From CAZFIO01 sp964519585 (GTDB lineage Bacteria; Bacillota; Clostridia; Tissierellales; Tissierellaceae), in contig CAZFIO010000019.1 in the NCBI GenBank assembly GCA_964519585.1, positions 1 through 20,196 of the forward strand: DNA of 20,196 nucleotides, in the 5' to 3' direction. Below the pieces are notes generated by a model. The model worked only from the letters and a program-made list of their open reading frames with translations, had not been told where the DNA came from and ran no database searches. How positions within the stretch are numbered: position 1 is the stretch's first letter; each line of letters starts with the position of its first letter. The translations under genes and the position numbers were made by a program. Shown here piece by piece: positions 13,204 to 20,196 of this stretch.

Positions 13204-14345
13204 TTATGTCAATTTACCCCTACATAAAATTTCTATTTCTTCCAACACTTTTCCATCAGATACCAAATAGGCCTTATCATATAAATTGCATACTGGGCAA
13301 ATATGATTTGGGATTATTTCTATCTTTTCTCCAATCTCTATCTTGTTTCGAAAATCCTTATTATATATAATTGCATGTTCGTCATAAACCTTGTCTATAT
13401 ATACATCATAATCTTTTATATAACCCAAGCCCTTAGTTGCACAAAGTCCCTTGCCCCTGGTCTGCATGGTTATGCCCTTAGCCCCTACATCAGTAATGAC
13501 CCTTTCTTCTGTAGGCTTGCTTATTATAGTAGTCAAAATTGTGGCAGCACATCTATCTATATTTCCAAGTGCATTAGACTGACCCATATCCATCAATATA
13601 TAAGTACCAGGCCTGATTTCTGTAATTCCTTCTAGGATAGGAAGATTATGAATAGAAGGCGGGGTTGCCCCTATACTTACTACTTCCAGCTTGATACCCA
13701 AATCTTCAGCTAGCCTAGCAAACTCTAGAGTTCTTTCCTGGCTTTCTATAAAGGCTTCCTTTAGGTCTTCAATAGTCTCAAGCCCATAGGTATGTCCTTC
13801 ATGGGAAAATATCCCCCTTAAATTTACATTCCTACAGGTTCTTATATGTTTTACCAAGTCAATAAAATCTTCTTTGTGGATTATACCAGAACGATTTTCC
13901 CCAACCTCTATCTCAATTAAGACCTGGGCCTTGTTTTCTGACCCTTCAAATACCTTTTCTATAACTTTAACATGGTCAATAGAGTCAATCAGGTCCATCT
14001 CTCCATCTGCTCCGAATGCCTTNNNNNNNNNNATATATCTATGCCTTGACCAAGTTTTTTTATTCTTTCTAGTTTTATCTCTCCAACTATCTCATTGGCT
14101 ATAAAGATATTATCAATTCCATTAGCTGCCATAACTTCTGCTTCTCCTACTTTAGCCACTGTTATACCCCTAGCACCTGCTTGGATTTGTAGTTGGGCCA
14201 GGTAGGGCATCTTGTGAGTTTTTGTATGGGGTCTTAAATTCACCTTGTACTTATTGGCATAGGCCTGGATAAAGTTTATATTATCCAGCATTATCTCCCT
14301 ATTAATTATCAGGGATGGGGTATCCAAGTCCTTGTAGTTTATCAT
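13204..14345 (-). CDS. D-threonine aldolase/D-serine dehydratase-like PLP enzyme, interrupted by assembly gap
   Basis: Fold-type III PLP enzyme (alanine-racemase-like barrel plus D-serine-dehydratase-like C-terminal domain), the family that cleaves or deaminates D-3-hydroxy amino acids. The first part carries the PLP-lysine block VNLRPHTKTHKMPYLA (35-50) and ITVAKVGEAEVMAANGI. After the gap come IEIEVGENRSGI, VVSIGATPPS, EIRPGTYILMD, ITDVGAKGI and the C-terminal metal motif PNHICPVCNLYD. Total length is about 380 residues, normal for the family. The two halves are in different frames across ten Ns at 14023-14032. The true gap length must leave remainder 2 on division by 3 for one frame, so I read this as one gene with an unsized gap. 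The ATG at 14345 has GGAGG 6 bases upstream. Substrate unknown. Confidence 0.8.
14023..14032. other. Assembly gap (10 Ns)
   Basis: Ten consecutive Ns inside the PLP-enzyme gene. The flanking frames do not match at length 10, so it is a placeholder of unknown true size. Apparent stops next to it are artefacts. Confidence 0.97.
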
Positions 14346-14357
14346 ATCTATCCTCCA

Positions 14358-14512
14358 TTAATCCAACCTAAGTTTTAAAAAATCATCCATAATTTCCATA
14401 TAGCCAATAGACTCATCTATATCTATATAGGGTTCTTTGTCATTTATTATTCCATCAGCAAAGTCCTCAATTTCCAACTCATATCTTTTAGATTCCTTTA
14501 CTTCTACTTCCT
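14358..14512 (-). pseudogene. C-terminal remnant of a Gfo/Idh/MocA-type dehydrogenase
   Basis: A 51-codon frame without a start, bounded upstream by an in-frame TAG, ends at TAA just before the PLP gene. It reads KRYELEIEDFADGIINDKEP, then YIDIDESIGYMEIMDDFLKL, then RLD. This is the usual C-terminal helix pattern of Gfo/Idh/MocA NAD(P)-dependent sugar dehydrogenases. The other 85% or so of the gene is gone, replaced by repeat-rich DNA at 14513-14851. Such dehydrogenases often act on sugars or inositols, in keeping with the neighbouring uronate genes. Identification rests on a short tail, so it is tentative. Confidence 0.55.
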
Positions 14513-14520
14513 AAACCTAT

Positions 14521-14541
14521 AGGTGGAGCAAGGCTCCACCT
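14521..14541. repeat. Perfect 9-bp hairpin at the edge of the repeat region
   Basis: AGGTGGAGC - AAG - GCTCCACCT forms a perfect stem with a 3-base loop, without a T-tract on either side. It marks the border between the dehydrogenase remnant and the repeat-rich DNA. Confidence 0.6.
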
Positions 14542-14617
14542 AATAATTAATTTATTTGCAGTCCACAGGCCAGTTAGGCAAATCCCTACAACAATTCTAT
14601 AATCATCATAGGGTTTG

Positions 14618-14797
14618 GAAGGATACTGAGATCCTTCTCTACAAAAACTATTGCTTTTCTGGTTTGTCATTCTGAACGCTAGTGTCAATCTTGGTTTTAC
14701 AACGGGTCTAAGATCCTTCGCTTCGCTCTGGATGACAAAATTCGGACATTTTCAGTGGCCTCTACTGGGATCCTTCCCTACAAAAACTATCGCTTGA
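14618..14797. repeat. Degenerate palindromic repeat element
   Basis: Imperfect inverted ends TTTGTCATTCTGAACG (14663-14678) and CGCTCTGGATGACAAA (14724-14739) pair at 13 of 16 positions around a centre containing AGATCCTTCGCTTCGCTC. This GTCATTCTGA...GGATGACA pattern resembles palindromic repeats dispersed in many bacterial genomes. A flanking direct repeat of about 27 bases, ending CTACAAAAACTATTGCTT or the CGCTT variant, occurs at about 14630-14656 and 14768-14795. Another small hairpin (GAAGGAT/ATCCTTC) is at 14618-14637. No coding capacity is seen. Confidence 0.6.
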
Positions 14798-14851
14798 CTA
14801 TTGCTAGACTATTGCTTGACTATCGCTTGGCTATAGCTTGACTATTGTTTG
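14786..14851. repeat. Six-unit 11-bp tandem repeat abutting the SDR stop codon
   Basis: Six contiguous 11-bp units at 14786, 14797, 14808, 14819, 14830 and 14841, consensus ACTATTGCTTG with one to three changes each. The last unit ends at 14851, one base before the SDR stop codon (14852-14854). The unit is not a multiple of three, and the array is outside the gene. There are no spacers, so it is not a CRISPR. Confidence 0.9.
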
Positions 14852-15709
14852 CTACACTCCTGAATATGCAGAAAATCCTCCATCTACTGGTATAACTATT
14901 CCATTTACAAAGCTTGCTGCTTCCTCACTTACTAGGAATAACAAGGCCCCTATAAGCTCATCTGGCTGGCCAAATCTTTCCATTGGGGTAGAATTTAATA
15001 TCTTCTTTGACCTATCTGTATAGCTTCCATCTTGATTTAGAAGCAAGGCCTCATTTTGGCTGGTTAGAAAAAATCCTGGTGCTATACCATTTACCCTGAT
15101 ACCAACCTTTGACAAATGAACTGCCAACCATTCAGTAAAGTTTGATACTGCAGCCTTAGCCCCAGAATAGGCTGGAATTTTTGTCAAAGGAGTATAGGCA
15201 TTCATAGATGAAATATTTACTATGGAGCAGCCTTTTCTTCCTATCATATCCTTAGCAAATTCTTGTGATGGTAAAAATGTTCCTAAAAAGTTCAAATCAA
15301 AAACAAATCTTATACCTTCTTCGTCTAAATCAAAGAGGGTTTGGATGCTATCATCCTTATTTCCTAAATCTTCTTCATATAGGTATTCTTTTGTAGTATT
15401 TCCTTTGGGGTGGTTGCCTCCAGCTCCATTAAGCAAGATATCACAAGGGCCTAGCTTTTCAAGTATAAGCTTATGGGCTTTCACAAGGCTATTTTTATCC
15501 AAAACATCAGCCTCTACACCTATGGCTACTCCGCCTTTTGACTCCAGTTCTTTAACCTTCTCTTCCAGTTTATCCATGTGCCTTCCTAGAAGGGCAATCT
15601 TGGCCCCGCAGGCAGACAAAGCATCTACCCAAGTGCTACCTAGTACCCCAGTTCCTCCAGTAACCACAACAACCTTATCTTTTAAATCAACCTTAAATGG
15701 CAAATTCAT
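14852..15709 (-). CDS. uxuB: UxuB-type D-mannonate oxidoreductase (SDR family)
   Basis: Classical short-chain dehydrogenase, predicted to interconvert D-fructuronate and D-mannonate with NAD(P)H in the cytoplasm. Numbered from the TTG at 15718: cofactor loop TGGTGVLG (20-27), NGAG (97-100), catalytic Asn143, Ser170/Ser171, Tyr184 and Lys188 (PAYSGAKAA), then IRVNGIAPGFFLT and the C-terminal GIVIPVDGGFSAYSGV. The long insert after NGAGGNHPKG is typical of the SDRs that sit beside uxuA in Firmicutes (Bacillus YjmF type). I chose the ATG at 15709, which has AGGG 9 bases upstream, because the TTG lies directly on that site. It follows uxuA by 20 bases. Exact substrate is assigned from context. 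Its 3' end abuts the 11-bp repeat array. Confidence 0.85.
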   Translation of the reverse strand: MNLPFKVDLKDKVVVVTGGTGVLGSTWVDALSACGAKIALLGRHMDKLEEKVKELESKGGVAIGVEADVLDKNSLVKAHKLILEKLGPCDILLNGAGGNHPKGNTTKEYLYEEDLGNKDDSIQTLFDLDEEGIRFVFDLNFLGTFLPSQEFAKDMIGRKGCSIVNISSMNAYTPLTKIPAYSGAKAAVSNFTEWLAVHLSKVGIRVNGIAPGFFLTSQNEALLLNQDGSYTDRSKKILNSTPMERFGQPDELIGALLFLVSEEAASFVNGIVIPVDGGFSAYSGV

Positions 15710-15729
15710 TTCTATCAACCCTTTTCTTC

Positions 15730-16770
15730 TTATTCTTTATCCAAGGCTTCCCAAATACCAGCTATATAGGTTGCACCTAGAGCCCTATCATATAAGCCAT
15801 ATCCTGGTCTACCAGTCTCTCCCCAAATCATTCTTCCATGGTCAGGTCTTAGATAACCATCAAAGCCATTTTTATGAAGAGCCTTCATTATGGCAACTAT
15901 ATCCAAAGATCCATAGGATGAAACATGGGCTGATTCCTCAAAGCTTCCATCTTCCATCAACTTTACATTCCTTACATGCATAAAGTGAATTCTTCCTTGG
16001 GCTGCATACTTATCTATAAGCCTTGGTACATCATTGAAGGATCCACTTCCTAGTGATCCAGTACAGAATGTTAGTCCATTGTATTTGTTATCTACAAGCT
16101 TTAAAAACCTGTCTAAGCTTTCTTCATTGGTAATGATCCTAGGTAGTCCAAATATTGGCCATGGTGGATCATCTGGGTGAATTGCCATTTTTACATCATA
16201 CTCTTCTGCAACTGGAATTATTTCTTTCAAGAAATACTCAAGATTTGCCCATAAGTCTTCCTCATCAAGTTTGTCATAGTTATCAAATAAACCTTGTAAA
16301 TCCTCTTTTGTGTAAGAAGAGTCCCAGCCTGGAAGTGATAGTTCTCCAGTCAAGGGATCCATTTTTTCAACATGCTCATTATAATAAACTAAGGCTGTTG
16401 ATCCGTCCTCTAGAACTTTGTCCAGTTGAGATCTAGTCCAGTCAAATACAGGCATAAAGTTATAGCAGATAACCTTTACTCCAGCCCTACCTAAGTTCCT
16501 GATATTTTCCTTATAATTCTCAATATACTTGTCCCTATTACCAAGACCTAGTTTTATATCTTCATGGACAGGTACACTTTCAATAACATCAAAATTAAGC
16601 CCGGCTTCTTCCACCCTAGCTTTCAATTTATTAATACTTTCTACTGGCCATACTTCGCCAACTGGCACATCATATATGGCAGTAACTATAGAATCCATGG
16701 TAGGGATCTGCCTAATATACTGAATTTTTACTGGATCATCTTCCCCATACCACCTAAATGACATCTTCAT
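15730..16770 (-). CDS. uxuA: D-mannonate dehydratase
   Basis: Mn2+-dependent dehydratase that converts D-mannonate to 2-keto-3-deoxy-D-gluconate, the step that commits glucuronate to the KDG route. The protein is 346 residues (family about 340-390) and starts MKMSFRWYGEDD. Strong family segments are VICYNFMPVFDWTR (100-113), AIHPDDPPWPIFGLPRIIT (196-214), FCTGSLGSG, HVRNVK and LRPDHGRMIWGE. Probable metal ligands are His198, Cys236, His265 and Asp310, with His311 and Tyr324 at the active site. The ATG at 16770 has AAGGAG 8 bases upstream. The UxuB-like gene follows directly. uxaC, kdgK, kdgA and a UxuR/ExuR-type regulator are not in the window. Confidence 0.96.
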   Translation of the reverse strand: MKMSFRWYGEDDPVKIQYIRQIPTMDSIVTAIYDVPVGEVWPVESINKLKARVEEAGLNFDVIESVPVHEDIKLGLGNRDKYIENYKENIRNLGRAGVKVICYNFMPVFDWTRSQLDKVLEDGSTALVYYNEHVEKMDPLTGELSLPGWDSSYTKEDLQGLFDNYDKLDEEDLWANLEYFLKEIIPVAEEYDVKMAIHPDDPPWPIFGLPRIITNEESLDRFLKLVDNKYNGLTFCTGSLGSGSFNDVPRLIDKYAAQGRIHFMHVRNVKLMEDGSFEESAHVSSYGSLDIVAIMKALHKNGFDGYLRPDHGRMIWGETGRPGYGLYDRALGATYIAGIWEALDKE

Positions 16771-16883
16771 TTTACCATCTCCTTTTCTAAATTCACCCTT
16801 TTATTTAACTCCTCTTCTAAGGCCTTATTAAACCATATATACATGACCTTGAAACTTCTGTGGTAATTGTATATATTAAACAT
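16767..16883 (-). CDS. Possible 38-codon ORF overlapping the uxuA start
   Basis: ATG at 16883 opens a frame (MFNIYNYHRSFKVMYIWFNK, then ALEEELNKRVNLEKEMVK) whose TGA overlaps the uxuA ATG (ATGA). The frame stays open for 10 more codons upstream without a start. It has no good ribosome site and I recognise no family. It may be the tail of a decayed gene that once preceded uxuA, or a small coupled peptide. Confidence 0.3.
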   Translation of the reverse strand: MFNIYNYHRSFKVMYIWFNKALEEELNKRVNLEKEMVK

Positions 16884-16918
16884 TGCTATTAGTTTCCTAA
16901 TCTCCCATGTTCTTTATA

Positions 16919-18508
16919 TTATAAGTCATTAGTAAAAAACATATAGTCCATAAAATAATCATTGAACTTTGGATCATTAGAAAGTTCAATTTCTACTGAG
17001 CCTGCTATAATTTTTTCAATTCTGTACCTGGAACCTTCATCCAAGAGATAGTCCACTGTTCCAGCAAGGGAACTATTGCCTGTGGCACTTGTTTTACTTA
17101 TAAATTCTACTGGTAGTAGACCAATTTCAGCAGCATTTTTTATATTTATTTTCTGTCCAAATCCACCTGCTAAGAAAACCTGATCAATGTCTTTGTAGTC
17201 TATACCGAACTTGTCTATTAGTATCTCTATACCCGTCCTTATGGCAGACTTAGCTAACTGCATTTCTCTAATATCTTTTTGGGTAAATAAAATATCATTA
17301 CCCTTTTCATCTACTGCCAATTTGAAACCTTTTTCATTAAATTCTTCAATTAATAGTCCTGTTTCATCAACTAATTTAGCCTTTATAAGTTCAGAAGTTA
17401 CGTCTATAACACCTGTTCCACAAATACCTACTGGCGGGGCATTTTTTATTGTATTAAAGTTAACCTTATTATTTTCTATAGACAGGCTGCTGATTGCCCC
17501 TGAAATGCTTCCCACTCCATGGGAGATGTTTCCACCCTCAAATGCTGGCCCTGCAGCAGTGGAACAAACAAGGATTTTATCCTTATTTCCTATAGCCATC
17601 TCTCCATTTGTACCTATATCTATTAACATAGAAGTTTTTTCTATCTTGTCAAATCCACACGCTAGTAAACCTGCAGCTATATCACCACCCACATAGGTGG
17701 ATATTCCAGGTAATATGGATATATTGGTATTCAAATAGTTAGAACCTAGAATTTCTTCAAAACTCTTATAAATTAATTTAATATTAACCGGCTCAAAGGG
17801 AAAAACCCCCAAGGTCTGGCAGGAGTAACCCATCAATAAGTGAACCATGGTAGTATTTCCAGAAATAGCAATTTCCTTAATTTCTTCCTTATTTATTCCG
17901 GATCCTTTAATTATTTCTTTTATACCAGAAATAAGATCTTTTTTTATGCTAGCTTGAAGTTGCTTATCCCTACCTTCACCTGCTGCCTTAATCCTTGAAA
18001 TTACATCTGCACCAAGCCTTCTTTGTTGATTTATTCTTGAATAGGTGCCTACAATAGAATTTTCTATTGTATTAATAAGGCAAAATGCTATTGTGGTAGT
18101 CCCTATATCTATAGCTATGGCATACTGCTTATCATTATCAAAAGAAACCTTTCCAATGTTTCCATCAGCCTTAAAAACCTCTTTGTTAAAGGTATCAATT
18201 ATTTCAAAATCAGAGTCTTCCTTGGAAGATAAAACCATAATGCTACAATCCTCTTTAGGATAAGCCTTACATGCCAGCCTAACCCCTTGTTTTATTTCTT
18301 CTTCTGTTAAAAGCTTTTTATCTAGGTCTGTAATATCAAGCCTACCTTCAATTAATTGAATTTTACATTTACCACACCTACCTCCACCACCGCATACAGA
18401 ACTTATGAAGATTTCTTGGCTTATAAGTAGATCCAATATACTTTCCCCAGGCCCTATCTTTAGCCTTACTTCTTTCTTACCTGATTTAACCTTTATATTT
18501 ATACCCAT
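16919..18508 (-). CDS. RACo-type reductive activator of corrinoid proteins (ferredoxin/ASKHA, DUF4445)
   Basis: Redox protein of 529 residues that uses ATP to return inactive Co(II) corrinoid proteins to Co(I). The N-terminal [2Fe-2S] ferredoxin domain (1-95) has Cys39, Cys45, Cys48 (SSVCGGGGRCGKCKI) and Cys80. A linker leads to the large ASKHA ATPase domain, with AIAIDIGTTTIAF (129-141), LGADVISRI, AISGNTTMVHLLMG, SMLIDIGTNGEMAIG, STAAGPAFEGGNISHG, GICGTGVIDV and LAGGFGQ. Length is a little under the usual 600 or so of RACo/RamA-like proteins. The ATG at 18508 has AAGGAT about 8 bases upstream. It lies downstream of a corrinoid protein gene and a URO-D methyltransferase gene, which it should serve. 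A hairpin at 18605-18643 between them may reduce its expression relative to those genes. Confidence 0.9.
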   Translation of the reverse strand: MGINIKVKSGKKEVRLKIGPGESILDLLISQEIFISSVCGGGGRCGKCKIQLIEGRLDITDLDKKLLTEEEIKQGVRLACKAYPKEDCSIMVLSSKEDSDFEIIDTFNKEVFKADGNIGKVSFDNDKQYAIAIDIGTTTIAFCLINTIENSIVGTYSRINQQRRLGADVISRIKAAGEGRDKQLQASIKKDLISGIKEIIKGSGINKEEIKEIAISGNTTMVHLLMGYSCQTLGVFPFEPVNIKLIYKSFEEILGSNYLNTNISILPGISTYVGGDIAAGLLACGFDKIEKTSMLIDIGTNGEMAIGNKDKILVCSTAAGPAFEGGNISHGVGSISGAISSLSIENNKVNFNTIKNAPPVGICGTGVIDVTSELIKAKLVDETGLLIEEFNEKGFKLAVDEKGNDILFTQKDIREMQLAKSAIRTGIEILIDKFGIDYKDIDQVFLAGGFGQKINIKNAAEIGLLPVEFISKTSATGNSSLAGTVDYLLDEGSRYRIEKIIAGSVEIELSNDPKFNDYFMDYMFFTNDL

Positions 18509-18604
18509 TATTTCATATCCTTATTTTTTATTTGGAAACCTTATCTCTAAGTTAGATTTACATACCTAAGGTCTGATGCCTTAATTAAACCTACATTTTT
18601 TTAT

Positions 18605-18643
18605 AATAAAATAGGAGTAGTCTAGCTTTACTCCTATTTTATT
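18605..18643 (-). terminator. Probable terminator after the corrinoid protein gene
   Basis: A perfect 15-bp stem (AATAAAATAGGAGTA and its complement) with a 9-base loop starts 37 bases after the corrinoid-protein stop. The T-rich closing arm (TTTTATT) could serve as the terminating tract. The bases beyond it are A-rich, so read-through into the activator gene is likely. A small inverted repeat, TAAGG-TCTGATG-CCTTA, lies about 40 bases further on. Confidence 0.55.
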
Positions 18644-18679
18644 TAAATAATTTATATTATTATTTTTTAAGCCAATAGC

Positions 18680-19318
18680 TTATATACCCTTAGCCATAAA
18701 TTCTTTTGCAATAGAGGCTGCTGTTGCAGCATCAGCTGTATAATAATCAGCCCCTATTTCATTGGAAAAGTCTTCATTAACTGGTGCTCCACCAATCATT
18801 ACCTTAATATTTTCACGTAATCCTTTTTCTCTCGCAGCATCAATAACAGGTTTCATATTAACCATGGTTGTAGTTAATAAGGCTGACATGGCTAGTACAT
18901 CTGCCTTGTTTTCCTCTAAGGCCTCAATAAACTTCTCAGTTGGTACATCTACTCCCAAGTCTATTACTTCAAAGCCAGCACCAACCAACATCATTTTTAC
19001 TAAATTTTTTCCTATGTCATGTAGGTCACCTTTTACAGTTCCTAAAACAACCTTGCCTATTGGCTCTACACCCTCATCTTTTAGTAGGGGTTCCAAAACC
19101 TGAAGACCTCCATTCATAGCCCTTGCTGCAATTAAAACTTCAGGAACAAAAATCTTATTGTTTTTAAATTTTTCACCTACTATAGCCATCCCACTTAGTA
19201 GAGCATCTAATATTTTAGAAACTCCTATACCTTCATCAATGCCCTTCTGTGTTAAGTCTACAACTTCTTTTAATTTACCTTTTTGCATTAATTCAGAAAG
19301 TTCATTTAAAATTTCCAT
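18680..19318 (-). CDS. Cobalamin-binding corrinoid methyl-carrier protein (MtbC/MttC-like)
   Basis: Corrinoid protein of 212 residues that carries the methyl group between a substrate-specific methyltransferase and an acceptor methyltransferase. An N-terminal helical cap (about 1-85: VGEKFKNNKIFVPEVLIAAR, AMNGGLQVL) precedes the B12-binding Rossmann domain (about 88-212). That domain carries the lower-ligand motif GDLHDIGKN with His100, SALLTTTMVNM, and VMIGGAPVNEDF near the C-terminus. Size and order match MtaC/MtbC/MttC. The ATG at 19318 has AGGAGG 7 bases upstream, 65 bases after the methyltransferase stop, so the two form one operon. The methyl donor is not shown by this protein. Confidence 0.94.
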   Translation of the reverse strand: MEILNELSELMQKGKLKEVVDLTQKGIDEGIGVSKILDALLSGMAIVGEKFKNNKIFVPEVLIAARAMNGGLQVLEPLLKDEGVEPIGKVVLGTVKGDLHDIGKNLVKMMLVGAGFEVIDLGVDVPTEKFIEALEENKADVLAMSALLTTTMVNMKPVIDAAREKGLRENIKVMIGGAPVNEDFSNEIGADYYTADAATAASIAKEFMAKGI

Positions 19319-19383
19319 TTATAAGCCTCCTAAAGATCTATTTTAAAAATCCTGCCAAAATGAAACTTTACTGTTTTATTATA

Positions 19384-20196
19384 TTATTTTAAAATTTCAT
19401 GTAGTTTATCATAAAGTATTTCTTGATCATTTTCATCTTGACAATAGGTTACAGCTATAACCTTCATATCCTTATTTATTATCTTTTTGAAATAAGGTAG
19501 CACCTCATGACTTGTACCTACGCATCTAGCATTGACAATTATACCGGTATTCCTGAAGATAGCTTCAAATTCCTCCGGATTACTCGGATTTGGATCCGTA
19601 GCTGGTGAAAATGCACCATCCACCATTACAAGGTTTTTAAAGTTTTTAACCATTTCAGCCTTATGGCCCCAGTCTCCACATGAGTGGAAAACTATACCTC
19701 CAAATTCATTGCCCATTTTATCATGAGCATCCTGGAATATATATTTATAATCATTGTCTGAAAGTAAGATTACATTGTCCGTACTCTCTCCAGCTCCAGT
19801 AAATGCACGACTACTTGCAAAACCGTGGCCAGGCTTAGCCAAGGCATCCCCAATCATATCACGTTGGATTTTTAGAAATTCTACCAAGAGATCAACTACT
19901 AAATCTGTGGCTTTTTTTAAGTCATCTACATTATCGATTACCTCTAAACATAGGTTATTCACTGGCATTAAATAAGAAAGCATGTTTATAGGTGCCTGGA
20001 TATCTGTATAGGATAAGGGCATCCTCCCCTTAGTTTTGTCCAAGAAATATTCTACAATATTAAGGATTTCTTTTCCTATCTTACTCTGGTGTATTGGAAC
20101 AAAGTCAGAATTTATAATTTCCTTTGCGGAATTAAACATAGGATTTACAGAAGGTGCCTGATCATCATACCATTCATAATCACCACCAAAGCAGGA
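19384..20196 (-). CDS. URO-D-family corrinoid methyltransferase, N-terminus beyond window
   Basis: Methyltransferase of the uroporphyrinogen-decarboxylase superfamily (MtaA/MtbA- and MtvB-like), open to the window edge. At least 19 codons precede the first in-window Met at 20139 (SCFGGDYEWYDDQAPSVNP), so 270 residues are visible of an expected 350-400. Numbered from that Met, the probable zinc site is His152 and Cys154 in GIVFHSCGDWGHKAEM plus Cys206 in IIVNARCVGTSHEVLPYF. It is followed by its corrinoid protein and a RACo activator. With no CoM genes, it is more likely a substrate demethylase (methyltransferase I) than a CoM methylase. The methylated substrate is unknown; nearby uronate genes hint at a methylated sugar acid. 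Confidence 0.88.
   Translation of the reverse strand, partial: SCFGGDYEWYDDQAPSVNPMFNSAKEIINSDFVPIHQSKIGKEILNIVEYFLDKTKGRMPLSYTDIQAPINMLSYLMPVNNLCLEVIDNVDDLKKATDLVVDLLVEFLKIQRDMIGDALAKPGHGFASSRAFTGAGESTDNVILLSDNDYKYIFQDAHDKMGNEFGGIVFHSCGDWGHKAEMVKNFKNLVMVDGAFSPATDPNPSNPEEFEAIFRNTGIIVNARCVGTSHEVLPYFKKIINKDMKVIAVTYCQDENDQEILYDKLHEILK

Noticed and set aside
14488..14688. Minus-strand 66-codon frame in the repeat region
   Set aside because: It runs through hairpins and degenerate repeats. The translation has no family resemblance, so it is not a gene.
14786..14851. CRISPR array
   Set aside because: The 11-bp units are contiguous with no spacers, and no cas genes are present.
15222..15983. Plus-strand 253-codon open frame
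   Set aside because: It lies opposite the UxuB-like and UxuA genes, which have clear catalytic motifs. The translation is low-complexity, Ser/Pro/Leu-rich and matches no family, as expected for an antisense shadow.
17211..17696. Plus-strand 161-codon open frame
   Set aside because: Antisense to the conserved ATPase domain of the corrinoid activator; Ser/Ile/Pro-rich shadow text with no motif.

Overview
The window looks like chromosomal DNA from a low-GC, Gram-positive, strictly anaerobic Firmicute (Clostridia/Tissierellia type). Evidence: AT-rich intergenic DNA, strong GGAGG-type ribosome sites, several TTG/GTG starts, a VanR/VanS-type two-component system, an ECF transporter subunit and corrinoid methyl-transfer genes. 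I cannot name the species. A run of ten Ns (14023-14032) shows it is draft sequence. All genes read on the minus strand except one (ECF S component, 12144-12671), so the layout is described below from high to low coordinates.

Region A (20196-16919): a corrinoid-dependent methyl-transfer set. It holds a URO-D-family methyltransferase (cut by the window edge), its cobalamin-binding corrinoid protein, a terminator-like hairpin, and a RACo-type ATP-dependent reductive activator. Region B (16883-12759): hexuronate catabolism (mannonate dehydratase UxuA and a UxuB-type SDR mannonate oxidoreductase). It is followed by repeat-rich DNA with a six-unit 11-bp tandem repeat and the decayed tail of a Gfo/Idh/MocA dehydrogenase. 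Next come a D-threonine aldolase/D-serine dehydratase-like PLP enzyme interrupted by the N gap, and a DUF3842 protein. A bidirectional hairpin separates these from the convergent ECF S-component gene.

Region C (12050-11480): a divergent control region between the ECF gene and a KdgF-like cupin, with promoter-like boxes, palindromes and a perfect 17-bp direct repeat. The cupin fits the uronate theme, because KdgF acts on unsaturated uronates. Region D (11474-3872): a citrate/dicarboxylate-type sensor kinase and response regulator (CitA/CitB, DcuS/DcuR family), a 2-hydroxycarboxylate transporter, large and small subunits of a LeuCD/homoaconitase-like hydro-lyase, an AEC-family transporter and a PPC/DUF296 protein, closed by a terminator. 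No leuA or leuB is present, so this is more likely a regulated uptake and dehydration module for a hydroxy-acid than leucine synthesis. Its promoter region carries a tandem 19-bp repeat, a perfect 10-3-10 inverted repeat, DnaA-box-like 9-mers and a decayed membrane-protein gene. The kinase gene appears to have lost one base near its start.

Region E (3853-1): a VanG-type glycopeptide-resistance-like operon with its own promoter: VanR-like regulator, VanS-like kinase, VanW-like protein and a VanG-like D-Ala-D-X ligase that runs off the window about where it should end. No integrase, transposase, tRNA, rRNA or CRISPR array was found.
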